Position numbers and translations under genes: made by a program
The notes under the pieces: model-generated
The model's input: only the letters and a program-made list of their open reading frames with translations
Database searches by the model: none
What the model was told of the DNA's origin: nothing
Shown: piece after piece, positions 8,109 through 16,433 of the stretch
Layout: every line of letters begins with the position of its first letter
Position numbering within the stretch: the stretch's first letter is position 1
Assembly (NCBI GenBank): GCA_029560815.1
Contig: JAKQKF010000250.1
Location: forward strand, 89,323-153,322
DNA: 64,000 bases
Direction of reading: 5' to 3'
DNA from: a bacterium
GTDB lineage: Bacteria > KSB1 > UBA2214

Positions 8109-11100
8109 TCAGTCCATGAAATCAAAGAGCGCCATCAGATAATAGCGCCACTCCCGGCCATAGCTCTGGCCGCCGTTCTCGATCCGGTCGAATCCATAGG
8201 CCGCCTCGAAAGAGAGGGCGGTCGGAAAACCGTAAAAGGAAAAACCGTTCAGACGCAGCGAGCCGCCAGCTGTCTTTTTAAAATCGCCCGGATCAATCTT
8301 GTCCTCATCGAAGGCGTTGCCATAATCGAAAAAGGCGCCCAGGTAGAGATTGCCGCCGTTGAGATGAAGAAACTGCTTTTGCACCCCCGTCAGCAGGGGC
8401 AGGCGGTAGGCGAAGCGGCCGAGGATCATCTTGCGGCCCTCGATACTGTAATACGGATACCCGCGCAGTCCGGGCAAACCGCCGGCGAAAAAATTGAAAA
8501 AGCTGTCCACCGGGCGGTCGATCCAGCCGGCGTGGATATTGGCTGAGAGGCCGTGCCGGCTCGCCCAGGGGGCGGGCAGATACTCATGCCAGTTCAGCTC
8601 GACGCGGTGATAGTTATAGCGGGCGTAGACCTCCTGGAGGGTGCCGTAGCTGTTGTCCGTGGCAAAATCCTCGAAAAAGCGGTTGCGCTCGTAAGAGTAG
8701 CGCAGCTCGGCCTTGCGCCCCATGCGGGGATTGATGTCGGAGGTGACACCGGGGACCACCGCATTGAGATTCCAGGTGGCGATGAACTGATTGCCGATAT
8801 AATAGGTATTGGCCGGCGAAACCCAGTCGATCCCCTTGAAAAAGAAATCCCCGATCTTGCTTGTATAGCGGCTGTGGACGAAGGCGCCGCGCAGGGTTTG
8901 CCCCTCGGTGAGGTTGATGCGCGCACCGAGGTCCGCTTCGAGGATGTTAAAACGGATGCCGGCGTTGACCTTTTCCGGATAATCCTCGATCACATCGATC
9001 TCGCGCTCGATATGGCGCGAGAAGGAATAGAGCTCGAGGAAAAGGGTCGGCTTGAAGCGGCGCATCTCGACGATGGCGAAGGCGTCGAGATCCATTTGCG
9101 GATTAAGGGTGGCGCCCCCGAAGATGGAATAGCGTTCGAGGACGTCGCTGGCGTAAAAATAGCTGCCGAGCTTGAGGGTTTTATAGTCGATCATGGCCCG
9201 GGGCAGGAAGGAGATCTGGCCGTAGGTCATCTCGTAGGGCTCGGCCTTGATATCGGGCAGCCGGGTGTCGTCATGGTCGCGCAGGGCCGCCAGCTCCGCC
9301 GGGGTCGCCGGTTCGGTCAAACCCAGCCTGTCGGCATTGTCGGCCGGCGCATAGCGGGCGTATTCTTCCGGCAGGCTTTGAGGAGCGCGCAGGCGGGCGA
9401 TCTTGTAGCCGTTATACTGGAACTGCGACCAGACCAGCTCACCCTCAGCCGAGAGCGAGGGCATGAAAGCCCCGCCGCTGGTATTGGTCCAGAGTTTGAG
9501 ATCCCCGCCGTCGGGCCGGATACTGTAGATGTTAAAGATTCCGCTCTTGTCCCAGGCGAAATAGAGGCGCTGGCCGTCGGCACTGAACCAGGGATCGCGG
9601 GCGTCGCCGTCATCGACGACAAGAGGGGTGCGCTCACCGCTGTCGGCGTCGAGGATGATAAGGTCGCGGCCGTGACGGCGCGCTTGCGAAAAGACGATAT
9701 GGCGGCCGTCGGGCGACCAGCGCGGCCCCATTATCCCCTCGCCATTGCTGAAGGCGGTGAGATCGCGCAGATGCTTGCCATCGCTGCCGAGAAGCGCGAG
9801 GTTGTCGGTGCCATCCTTCTGCACCGCACAGAGCAGAGTGCTGCCGTCGGGCGAAAGGTCCGGACCGAAAGCGCGCATCCGCCTGGTGAGCTGTTTCTCC
9901 TTGCCGCTCTGCAGATCGTAGCGGAAAAGATCGCTCAGGCTTGAGCCGTGACGGCCGCGCTCGATGCGGGCGTAGAAGAGCGAGTTGCTGTCGCGGCTCC
10001 AGGAGATCTGGCTGCTGACGCCGCGTTTGAGCAGCTTTTTCTTGCCGGTGGCGGTGTCATAAAGCCAGAGATGGGTCATGCTGAGATAATCGCTGCTCTC
10101 GCTGCCGCAGTAGGCGAGCTTGCGGCCGTCCGGCGACCAGGCCGCAAAGGTATTGCCCATTCCCTTGGGGGTGAGGATCTCCCCCTCGACGCGATGGGAA
10201 TCGATCACCGCCAGGCGCTGACGATAATAGCGCCCCATCTCCTCCTGCCATTCCCTGTAGAGGACCTCGCCCCCCCTGCCTGTGGCCGCCCTGATTGCAC
10301 TCTCGGCCGTGAAGGCCAGCGGCCGCGAGAGGCCGTCCGCGAGTTTTTGCAGGGCCTCCTGGCCATGCTGGCGCACGATATAGCGGATGAGGGCATAGCC
10401 GCTGTTGTAGGTGCGCTCGTTGCCGAGGCTGTTCTTGCCAAAAACCCCCATTTCGTCATAGGTCAGCTGCTCACCGGCCACAACCGCCGTACGGATGAGC
10501 ATATCGCGATGGCTGTCCCACAGGTCGTACTGCAGCCCGGGAGTCTGGATCTGGGCCATCCCCTCCGCCATCCACATCGGCACCGAGGTCATGGCCACCG
10601 GATAAGAGGCGATGACGTTGGGATAACCGTAGAGCACATCGTCGCGCTTCTCCGGCTCATAGCCGAAGGCCTGCAGGTAAAAGGCGGGGATTTTGCGCGG
10701 CAGCTTGCGCGCGGCCCCGAGGGAGATCATGTGGGAAAACTCGTGGGTGACGACATTGCGCAGCCAATCGTGGGTGCCGCGCAGAATGAAGGTCATCTGC
10801 GGGGCCCAGATCTCCACCTTGTTGTCATAATAGTAGGCGGCGCCGTTGGAGTTGTCGTCGTAATCCTTGATGATGAAATGGATGGCGCCGTCCGGACGGT
10901 AGTTATAGAGACTGGTAATGGGTTCGTAGATCTCTTCCGCCACCTTGGCAACGATGCGGGCAGTGCGTTCGGCCCCTTCATGAAAATGGACCTGAAAATG
11001 GTCAGTCCTGAGGGTGTACCAATCCAGTTCGGGATGGTTGATCGGCTCCTCCTGGGCATGTAGGATTGGCGCAGCGTAGCAGCAAAAGACAAGAATAAAT

Positions 11101-11141
11101 CCCGTCCATCGCAAGAAATATCCTAATTTACTCCATCTCAT
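8109..11141 (-). CDS. gluzincin-type metallopeptidase fused to TolB-like propeller and Omp85-like barrel
   Basis: About 1010 residues from ATG 11141; a coupled start at 11243 (overlapping the previous stop) would add 34 residues. The chosen start gives a hydrophobic export signal ending at ILHAQ. Residues about 30-300 hold HEFSH (about 133-137) and a downstream WMAEGMAQ, the zinc-site pattern of gluzincins (MA clan). About 320-560 carry at least five WD40-like/TolB repeats (WSPDGRKLAY, LSPDGSTLL, WSPDGRHIVF, FSADGQRLYF). The C-terminal 350 residues are beta-barrel-like with GLPGLRGYPYYS, matching the L/V-R-G-F/Y loop motif of Omp85-superfamily barrels. Predicted outer-membrane-anchored protease; substrate unknown. 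Confidence 0.8.
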   Translation of the reverse strand: MRWSKLGYFLRWTGFILVFCCYAAPILHAQEEPINHPELDWYTLRTDHFQVHFHEGAERTARIVAKVAEEIYEPITSLYNYRPDGAIHFIIKDYDDNSNGAAYYYDNKVEIWAPQMTFILRGTHDWLRNVVTHEFSHMISLGAARKLPRKIPAFYLQAFGYEPEKRDDVLYGYPNVIASYPVAMTSVPMWMAEGMAQIQTPGLQYDLWDSHRDMLIRTAVVAGEQLTYDEMGVFGKNSLGNERTYNSGYALIRYIVRQHGQEALQKLADGLSRPLAFTAESAIRAATGRGGEVLYREWQEEMGRYYRQRLAVIDSHRVEGEILTPKGMGNTFAAWSPDGRKLAYCGSESSDYLSMTHLWLYDTATGKKKLLKRGVSSQISWSRDSNSLFYARIERGRHGSSLSDLFRYDLQSGKEKQLTRRMRAFGPDLSPDGSTLLCAVQKDGTDNLALLGSDGKHLRDLTAFSNGEGIMGPRWSPDGRHIVFSQARRHGRDLIILDADSGERTPLVVDDGDARDPWFSADGQRLYFAWDKSGIFNIYSIRPDGGDLKLWTNTSGGAFMPSLSAEGELVWSQFQYNGYKIARLRAPQSLPEEYARYAPADNADRLGLTEPATPAELAALRDHDDTRLPDIKAEPYEMTYGQISFLPRAMIDYKTLKLGSYFYASDVLERYSIFGGATLNPQMDLDAFAIVEMRRFKPTLFLELYSFSRHIEREIDVIEDYPEKVNAGIRFNILEADLGARINLTEGQTLRGAFVHSRYTSKIGDFFFKGIDWVSPANTYYIGNQFIATWNLNAVVPGVTSDINPRMGRKAELRYSYERNRFFEDFATDNSYGTLQEVYARYNYHRVELNWHEYLPAPWASRHGLSANIHAGWIDRPVDSFFNFFAGGLPGLRGYPYYSIEGRKMILGRFAYRLPLLTGVQKQFLHLNGGNLYLGAFFDYGNAFDEDKIDPGDFKKTAGGSLRLNGFSFYGFPTALSFEAAYGFDRIENGGQSYGREWRYYLMALFDFMD

Positions 11142-11242
11142 AAAAGAGTAGATCCTGGCATAATTCGTAAACTCGGCGTGCAGGAGCGTCCTTTCCTGAT
11201 CAGCGGACAGGAAAGCCAGCTTGCATCTCTGGATTAACCGCA

Positions 11243-14200
11243 TCAATGTGTGACAGCAATTTTGATGATCTCGAAACGGCTATCACTCCCGGACTGGGCG
11301 GTCACCCGGGCGAAATAGACCCCGCTCTGCACCTTGCTCACCTCCCAGGCCATTTCGTGGTCGCCGGCATCCAGATTCTCGCGCGAGAGTTCCCCGACAA
11401 GGTTGCCGGCGAGGTCAAAAATGCGGACGAGGACCCGTTCGACAGGGCGGGCGAGGGTGAAGCGGATATTGGCGGCACCTTCAGTCACCGGGTTGGGATA
11501 CGAAAAGACTTTTTTCGCAAGCATAAGATCTGAACCCGGAACCGGGGTCACGGAGGCGCCCGCCAGTGCGAAGGTGCGCTGCGCTCCACCCGCCTCTCCC
11601 CACACCGTGCAGGTGCTACTTGCCGTGCCGAGGTCCCAGAGGTTGAGGCTGCCGTTGTTCCCGGCGGCGGCCATTTCGAGGATGCCGTCGCCATCCACAT
11701 CCCCGAGGAGCAGGGCGCTCTCAGCCGATATTCCGCCGCTGAGGGGAAATCCCGGCTGATGTTCGCCGTGCTGGTTGAAGGCTTGAACCAGACCGTCACC
11801 GCCGGCGAAGGCGAGCCAGGCCTCGCTGTTGTCCAGCCGGCGCAGGAAGAGCGGGCTGCCCGGCTTGCCGGTGCTATCACTGACGGCTGAAACGGCCGGA
11901 TAGTTAAGGGTCATGGCTCCGGTGTACTCGAAAACGGCAGCGCCCTCGCGCGCCACGCAGAGGATCTCAGGCAGACCGTCGAGATCGATATCCCCGAGCG
12001 CCGGCGCGGTGATTCCGCTTAGAGCGACCGGGGGCTGATAGCCGCCCTGAAAGACGCCGTCGATGGAATACCTCTCCAGGGCCCCCTCCCTCCCGACCAG
12101 GGCGATCTCATAGCCCGGCACTCCGTCAAAATCGGCAACCAGGGGCTGGGCGGAAGTCAGGCTGCTCCCTTTCTGCCAGACCAGAGTCAGGGGATCGAGG
12201 CGCAGGGCGGTGATCAGGCCATCGTCGCAGGCGGCCACGATCAGGCCATCGGGAGAGACGGCCAGGCCTGAGACGGCGGAACCATTGCCTTCGAGGCTTG
12301 CGGCTACTGTCAGGGAGCCGCTGACGGGGTCAATACGGATGGCTGAAATTCTGCCGCGGCTGCTGCCGAGAATGAGGGCGGGATCGGCACCCCCGGTCAG
12401 GGCGATGCACATCGAGAGCGAATCGCCCAAGGGGTAAATGCCGCGCAGATCCAAAAGCCCGGGGGCTGAGGCCCTGGGCAAAAGATCGTAGGCCAGGATA
12501 TCCCCGCCGGCCGAAAAGTAGTAGAGTTCCTCCCGGCCGTTCCGGTCAAGATCGGCGAAAAGAGGGGCGGAAGCCGGCGCGGCCAGAGGCCAGGCGATGA
12601 CGTGGTTGCCTTCGGTGAAGGGTTTGGTGCCATCGCCGCGCCAGCCGTAGAGCCGGCCGTCGCGGGTGGCTGCGACCAGGAGGCCGCTCTCGCCGGCCGG
12701 GCCGGGCAGCAAGGCCAGGGAGGAAGGAACGAGGTTTTCACCCGCCGCCTCGAGGCGCGGGAAGCCGGGCTGAATGAGGCCGGAGCTGATGCGCAGGGTC
12801 ATCACCGTGTCCGGAGGGGAAAACTGGTCGAGGCGGATCCGGGTGACGGCGCCGCTGTAGGCCCCGCTGTTGGGAATAGAGGCCTCCGAGAAGACGACCT
12901 GATCGCTCTCATTGACGATCTTGTGGGATTCGTTGCCGGCCCACCAGGGGTCCCACCAGTCGCCGCTTTCGGTGCCGTAGCCGGCATCGAGAAAATTGTA
13001 GATATAACCGATATCCTGGGCGCCGTCGCACTCGACCAGGTCGACGCCGCGATGGTCGCGGTTGTTGTTGACGGTGTTGGCGGTGAGGTTGGCGGCGATC
13101 ACCTCCTCATCGACATGCCAGATGAGAAGGCCCGAGCCGGGCAGGCCGAAATCGTATTCGTCAATCCGCGTGAGCACACCGATTCCGGATGGAGCGACGA
13201 CGCGGCCGGTGGAGTCGAACTCCGCCTTGCGCCCGTTCTCATCGCGGCCGATGGTGATACGATCGCGGTTGGGGTCACGCTGACGGTTCTCGATGAGATA
13301 ATACTCGCTAGAGGTCACCGGCACCTTGAGAATGCGGGGTGCGGAGCCGGTACGGGAGCTGCCGATGCGGACTTCCGCAGCGCTCTGAACGGTGAGCGCT
13401 TCGTCCCAGCCCATATAGATCTTTTCCCAGGCGCTGGGCTCGGCTGGAATGAAGCCCTGAAAATTATAGGAGCCCTGGTCCATCAGCCCCCAGGAGCCGA
13501 TGCCGGCCCGGCCACTCTCGGTATCGAAGAGGCTGGGCATGCCGATCTGGCTGCCGAAAAGCAGGGTCATGGTGCCGAGCAGCCCGAGAGTGTAGGATTC
13601 CTGGTTCTGGGTTTCGGGCAGAATGATACCGTCCCGCAGATAGACCCCGCCCAGGCACTCGATGCCCTTGAAAGTGGCGGGATCCTGGCCCAGTCCGGCG
13701 GCCAGCGAGGGGGCATCCATATAGACCGACTGGATATCGTAGGGTGTAGTGTCGAAATCGAAGGCGAAATCCTGGCCCACCCCCGCATGAAAGACCATCA
13801 GATAATCATAGCGGCTGAAATCGATCCCGCCCCCGGCCGCAGCCAGCTGCACGGCGTCGCGGAGAAGCTCGGCCCAGCGCTGCTGCTGTTTCTTTTCGTC
13901 TTCCTGTCCGCTGTAATAAACCATGTCGTGGGCGAGCTGGTAGGCCTCGGTCGCGGCTTCGGGAAAGACCTCCCCCGTCACCCGCAGCCGGTTCCCGGAG
14001 ACACGGGAGAAATAGCTGTCCAGGGCGAGAAGCTGGTGCTGAAAATAGCTGCGGTCGTGGGGAGAACGGTCGAGGGAATAGGTGGTCGAGGTGCCATAGT
14101 CGAAACGGCCTGTGCCGGTCGTGGTCGCCACCTGATCCTGGACGAACTCGACACGTAAAGCAAGGACGTGCAGCAGGGAATCGCTCGCACTGCGGCTGGA

Positions 14201-14314
14201 GAATCCGCGCGCGCCATCGAGCCTGGCGGCGGCTTGACGGGGGGCAGCGCCGATGATGAGGGGCGTGACGAGGCCCAGTAAGAGAAGCAGGGTGATCAGA
14301 GAGCGTCTTTGCAT
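11243..14314 (-). CDS. M6-like secreted protein with degenerate zinc motif, beta-propeller-type repeats and C-terminal sorting domain
   Basis: 1023 residues with a signal peptide (1-23). Residues about 30-420 resemble immune-inhibitor-A-type M6 peptidases, including MPSLFDTESGRAGIGSWGLM. At the place where HExxH should precede this block (about 242-252) the sequence is LGTMTLLFGSQ, without His or Glu. Residues about 520-900 have FG-GAP/VCBS-like repeats (DLDRNGREELYYF, DIDLDGLPEILCV, DVDGDGILEMAAAG). The last 85 residues form a type IX-style/FlgD-like sorting domain (FSYPNPVTEGAANIRFTL ... SGVYFARV). Probably exported to the surface and proteolytically inactive. A TATAAT box lies 35 bases upstream. 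Confidence 0.8.
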   Translation of the reverse strand: MQRRSLITLLLLLGLVTPLIIGAAPRQAAARLDGARGFSSRSASDSLLHVLALRVEFVQDQVATTTGTGRFDYGTSTTYSLDRSPHDRSYFQHQLLALDSYFSRVSGNRLRVTGEVFPEAATEAYQLAHDMVYYSGQEDEKKQQQRWAELLRDAVQLAAAGGGIDFSRYDYLMVFHAGVGQDFAFDFDTTPYDIQSVYMDAPSLAAGLGQDPATFKGIECLGGVYLRDGIILPETQNQESYTLGLLGTMTLLFGSQIGMPSLFDTESGRAGIGSWGLMDQGSYNFQGFIPAEPSAWEKIYMGWDEALTVQSAAEVRIGSSRTGSAPRILKVPVTSSEYYLIENRQRDPNRDRITIGRDENGRKAEFDSTGRVVAPSGIGVLTRIDEYDFGLPGSGLLIWHVDEEVIAANLTANTVNNNRDHRGVDLVECDGAQDIGYIYNFLDAGYGTESGDWWDPWWAGNESHKIVNESDQVVFSEASIPNSGAYSGAVTRIRLDQFSPPDTVMTLRISSGLIQPGFPRLEAAGENLVPSSLALLPGPAGESGLLVAATRDGRLYGWRGDGTKPFTEGNHVIAWPLAAPASAPLFADLDRNGREELYYFSAGGDILAYDLLPRASAPGLLDLRGIYPLGDSLSMCIALTGGADPALILGSSRGRISAIRIDPVSGSLTVAASLEGNGSAVSGLAVSPDGLIVAACDDGLITALRLDPLTLVWQKGSSLTSAQPLVADFDGVPGYEIALVGREGALERYSIDGVFQGGYQPPVALSGITAPALGDIDLDGLPEILCVAREGAAVFEYTGAMTLNYPAVSAVSDSTGKPGSPLFLRRLDNSEAWLAFAGGDGLVQAFNQHGEHQPGFPLSGGISAESALLLGDVDGDGILEMAAAGNNGSLNLWDLGTASSTCTVWGEAGGAQRTFALAGASVTPVPGSDLMLAKKVFSYPNPVTEGAANIRFTLARPVERVLVRIFDLAGNLVGELSRENLDAGDHEMAWEVSKVQSGVYFARVTAQSGSDSRFEIIKIAVTH

Positions 14315-14348
14315 GGGGCGACCCGGTAAAAGACAGTGAGAGCAGGGT

Positions 14349-14354
14349 ATTATA
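14349..14354 (-). promoter_or_regulatory. candidate -10 box for the M6-like gene
   Basis: The minus strand reads TATAAT, with start codon 14314 about 35 bases downstream. A TTGTCA lies 19 bases upstream, longer than the optimum, and sits in the loop of the neighbouring hairpin. The -10 match is perfect but the -35 is doubtful. Confidence 0.35.
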
Positions 14355-14358
14355 GTGC

Positions 14359-14392
14359 GAAGGGCAAAAGCTTTGACAAACTTTTGCCCTTC
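14359..14392 (-). terminator. 12-base-pair hairpin after the PorV-like gene
   Basis: GAAGGGCAAAAG (14359-14370) pairs perfectly with CTTTTGCCCTTC (14381-14392) across a 10-base loop. It begins 22 bases past the PorV-like stop codon on the minus strand and has no following U-tract, so it may be a terminator, an RNA-stabilising end or a processing site. It overlaps the promoter region of the next gene. Confidence 0.45.
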
Positions 14393-14414
14393 CGCGGATT
14401 GAACAAGGGAATGG

Positions 14415-15488
14415 CTAGAAGCCGATGCTCAGCGAAAAGCGCATGGTGTTGGCCAGCGGATGGCCCTCATCGGCGGAGACATAGCTGAAATCGAAACGGT
14501 AGAGATTGTAGGCGATGCCGGCACCGAGGCTGAAATAATCCACCTTGCCATCCTGGTCCCAATAATAACCGGCGCGCAACGCAAAGAGGTCGTTGTACCA
14601 GTACTCGGCGCCGCCGCTGACGATCCCCTTGAAGACATTCTCGGTGGTGGTGTCTTTTTCACTGATGGTCTTTTTCTCTTCAAACCAGGGCGAGGTGAAG
14701 ATAGCCTTGTAAAAGGGATCCGAGGTGCCATCCGAATAGCGCTTTACCATGGTCTTGTTGACATCGGCAACGAAAGTCAGCTTGTTGTATTTATTGTTGA
14801 TGGCATGAGCGGCGAATCCGACTCGGAGGTTGGTCGGCAGCGGATCAGCCTGGGCGGCGTCAATGTATGTAATCTTGGGACCCATATTGGAGAGGTTGGC
14901 GCCGACGCTGAAACGGCTGGAGACCTTGTACAGGGTGGCGAGGTCAAAGCCGAAAGCACTGGCACGGCCATCCCCCTCTTCGGAACCTGCACCAAAGGGG
15001 GAGAGATTCGACTGGATGAAACGCGCGCCGAGGCCGACAGCCCACTTTTCGCTCAGCTGGGTGCCGTAGGTGAGTGAAACGGCGTATTCGTTGCTCGAGA
15101 ACTCGCCGATGGGATCGGGACCCGATTCATCGGTGCGCGATTGCGTGCCCAGATTGAGGTAGGTCACGTTGATGCCGATGGTGCCGATGTTCTCGAAATG
15201 ATGACGATAGGCGCCGAACTCATAAAAGAGATCCGTGCCGAGCTGGGGGAGCCAGTTGGTGTGCATCAGCGTGATCTCCTTGCCGCGCTGAAAGCCGAGG
15301 CCGGCCGGATTGTAATAGACCGCCGTGGCATCGTCGGCCAGAGCGACAAAGGCCTCGCCCATGCCTGCAGCGCGGGCGCCGGGCGAAATCTGCAAAAAGA
15401 GCACTGCGGATTCACTTACGGCGAGCGCGGGAACGACAGAGGCCAGTACGACAACCGCTGCGATCAGGGATTTAAAAACGTTTTTCAT
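14415..15488 (-). CDS. PorV/PorQ family outer-membrane protein (UPF0164-like)
   Basis: 357 residues from ATG 15488, chosen because a strong AGGAGGT lies seven bases upstream and a signal peptide follows (LIAAVVVLASVVPALA); the longer open frame to 15584 has no such features. The mature start FLQISPGARAAGMGEAFVA and ATAVYYNPAGL are hallmark blocks of the PorV/FadL-like family; the rest alternates as a 14-strand-type barrel and ends in FSLSIGF. Known relatives bind type IX secretion cargo or form outer-membrane complexes. It is the first gene of the envelope cluster and has a long structured leader with a predicted promoter at 15738-15766. Three PorV-related genes occur in the window. Confidence 0.88.
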   Translation of the reverse strand: MKNVFKSLIAAVVVLASVVPALAVSESAVLFLQISPGARAAGMGEAFVALADDATAVYYNPAGLGFQRGKEITLMHTNWLPQLGTDLFYEFGAYRHHFENIGTIGINVTYLNLGTQSRTDESGPDPIGEFSSNEYAVSLTYGTQLSEKWAVGLGARFIQSNLSPFGAGSEEGDGRASAFGFDLATLYKVSSRFSVGANLSNMGPKITYIDAAQADPLPTNLRVGFAAHAINNKYNKLTFVADVNKTMVKRYSDGTSDPFYKAIFTSPWFEEKKTISEKDTTTENVFKGIVSGGAEYWYNDLFALRAGYYWDQDGKVDYFSLGAGIAYNLYRFDFSYVSADEGHPLANTMRFSLSIGF

Positions 15489-15532
15489 GACAACCTCCTG
15501 GTGAAGACGATATCTAATCCTGAATTGAGTCC

Positions 15533-15589
15533 AAAAAAAATCCGAATGCCGGGCTTTTGATGATAGCTTCTCGCCGAACGACATTCGGA
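15533..15589 (-). promoter_or_regulatory. terminator-like hairpin with U8 in the PorV-like leader (possible attenuator)
   Basis: On the minus strand TCCGAATG (15589-15582) pairs with CATTCGGA (15548-15541), followed at once by eight U (15540-15533). The 5' arm can instead pair locally: CCGAA (15588-15584) with TTCGG (15578-15574). The two pairings exclude each other, the arrangement expected of an attenuator. It ends 45 bases before the start codon. Confidence 0.45.
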
Positions 15590-15605
15590 AAAGTAAAAAG
15601 CAAGA

Positions 15606-15702
15606 AGCCTATACAGAGATTCGTTAAAGCGCTCGCACAGCTAATTTTTGAGCGGATGCGTGGTCAAAAATTATGGAAATCTTTAACGAAAGGGTATAGG
15701 CT
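15606..15702 (-). repeat. 97-base nested palindrome in the PorV-like leader
   Basis: Three nested perfect arms occur in order: 15606-15614 with 15694-15702 (9 bp), 15622-15629 with 15681-15688 (8 bp), and 15642-15651 with 15664-15673 (10 bp), around a 12-base loop. Asymmetric internal loops separate them. It could be an RNA element of the leader or a small folded repeat element; I recognise no named family. Confidence 0.6.
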
Positions 15703-15737
15703 CGCTCCTGTATGTTCTAACTCTGTTACTGTGTTAA

Positions 15738-15766
15738 AAGTTAACAACGAAAATAGAAATTTGCAA
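15738..15766 (-). promoter_or_regulatory. candidate promoter of the PorV-like gene
   Basis: Minus strand TTGCAA, 17 bases, TAACTT. It has the same TTG-N20-TAnnTT format as nine other candidates in the window. Transcription would start near 15731, giving a leader of about 240 bases. Confidence 0.4.
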
Positions 15767-16055
15767 GCACTTTTTTCAGTACAGATGACAATACAATAAT
15801 CATACCAGAAGAGATGCTTCCAAGGCTGCAGAGTCCAGCGTATCTTTATAATTTGATTATTATAGCCTTACAAGAAATCGCCCTGACGCCGCATGGTCAC
15901 CCCTCTGCATCGGAGTGTCTCAAAATTGAAACAGTCGCATGACTTTCGGCCACATACATCGGATATAACCCGAAAAGAGGGGCTTTTGTTCCCGTCAAAA
16001 CTGGCGTTTAAGCCCTGGCGCCAAAGCCCCCCTTCCAGTGCGGGTGGGGGTCCGC

Positions 16056-16433
16056 TTACCCGACCAGCTGTTTGTAGGCATCCGCCTTGAGCAGGTTTGC
16101 CAGCTCCCCGGCCGAGGAGAGGCGGACCTTGACCATCCATCCTTCGCCATAGGGATCCTTGTTGACGGTCTCGGGAGCGTCTGTCAGCAGGGGATTGACC
16201 TCGACAACCTCACCGGAGGCCGGCGCAAAGAGGTCAGAGACCGCCTTGACCGCTTCGATGGTGCCAAAGGCGTCGGCCTGCTTGACGGCCGTGCCCACCG
16301 CCGGCAGCTCGACAAAGACCACATCGCCCAGCTCGCCCTGGGCGTAATCGGTGATGCCGACCACAGCGACGTCGCCCTCGACGCGAACCCATTCATGTTC
16401 ATTGGTGTACAGGAGATCTTCAGGGACTGTCAT
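16056..16433 (-). CDS. gcvH: glycine cleavage system H protein
   Basis: 125 residues, the usual length. GcvH carries a lipoyl arm that shuttles the aminomethyl group between the P, T and L proteins of the glycine cleavage complex in the cytoplasm. The lipoylated lysine is Lys63 in [13 protein letters not shown], and the N-terminal [10 protein letters not shown] and C-terminal GEGWMVKV blocks are typical. The ATG at 16433 overlaps the accC stop by four bases (ATGA), so translation is coupled to accC, with GGAGG upstream inside the accC end. No gcvT or gcvP is in the window. Its pairing with acetyl-CoA carboxylase genes is unusual. Confidence 0.95.
   Translation of the reverse strand: MTVPEDLLYTNEHEWVRVEGDVAVVGITDYAQGELGDVVFVELPAVGTAVKQADAFGTIEAVKAVSDLFAPASGEVVEVNPLLTDAPETVNKDPYGEGWMVKVRLSSAGELANLLKADAYKQLVG

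Larger units (their letters stand above)
15489..16055. other. 567-base intergenic region carrying promoter and structured leader
   Basis: AT-rich gap between gcvH and the PorV-like gene. Minus-strand contents in order: an AT-rich stretch with TATAAT-like sequences near 15850, the promoter candidate at 15738-15766, a 97-base nested palindrome (15606-15702), a terminator-like hairpin with U8 (15533-15589) and the PorV ribosome-binding site. The 80-codon plus-strand frame at 15557-15799 has no ribosome-binding site or recognisable domain and crosses the palindrome, so I do not call it. Confidence 0.7.

Noticed and set aside
8553..9944. 463-codon plus-strand open frame
   Set aside because: Antisense to the protease/propeller/barrel gene; composition repeats that gene's codons in reverse and no domain is visible.
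12602..14158. 518-codon plus-strand open frame
   Set aside because: Antisense shadow of the M6-like gene.
15557..15799. 80-codon plus-strand frame in the PorV leader
   Set aside because: No ribosome-binding site or domain, and it crosses the 97-base palindrome and promoter.
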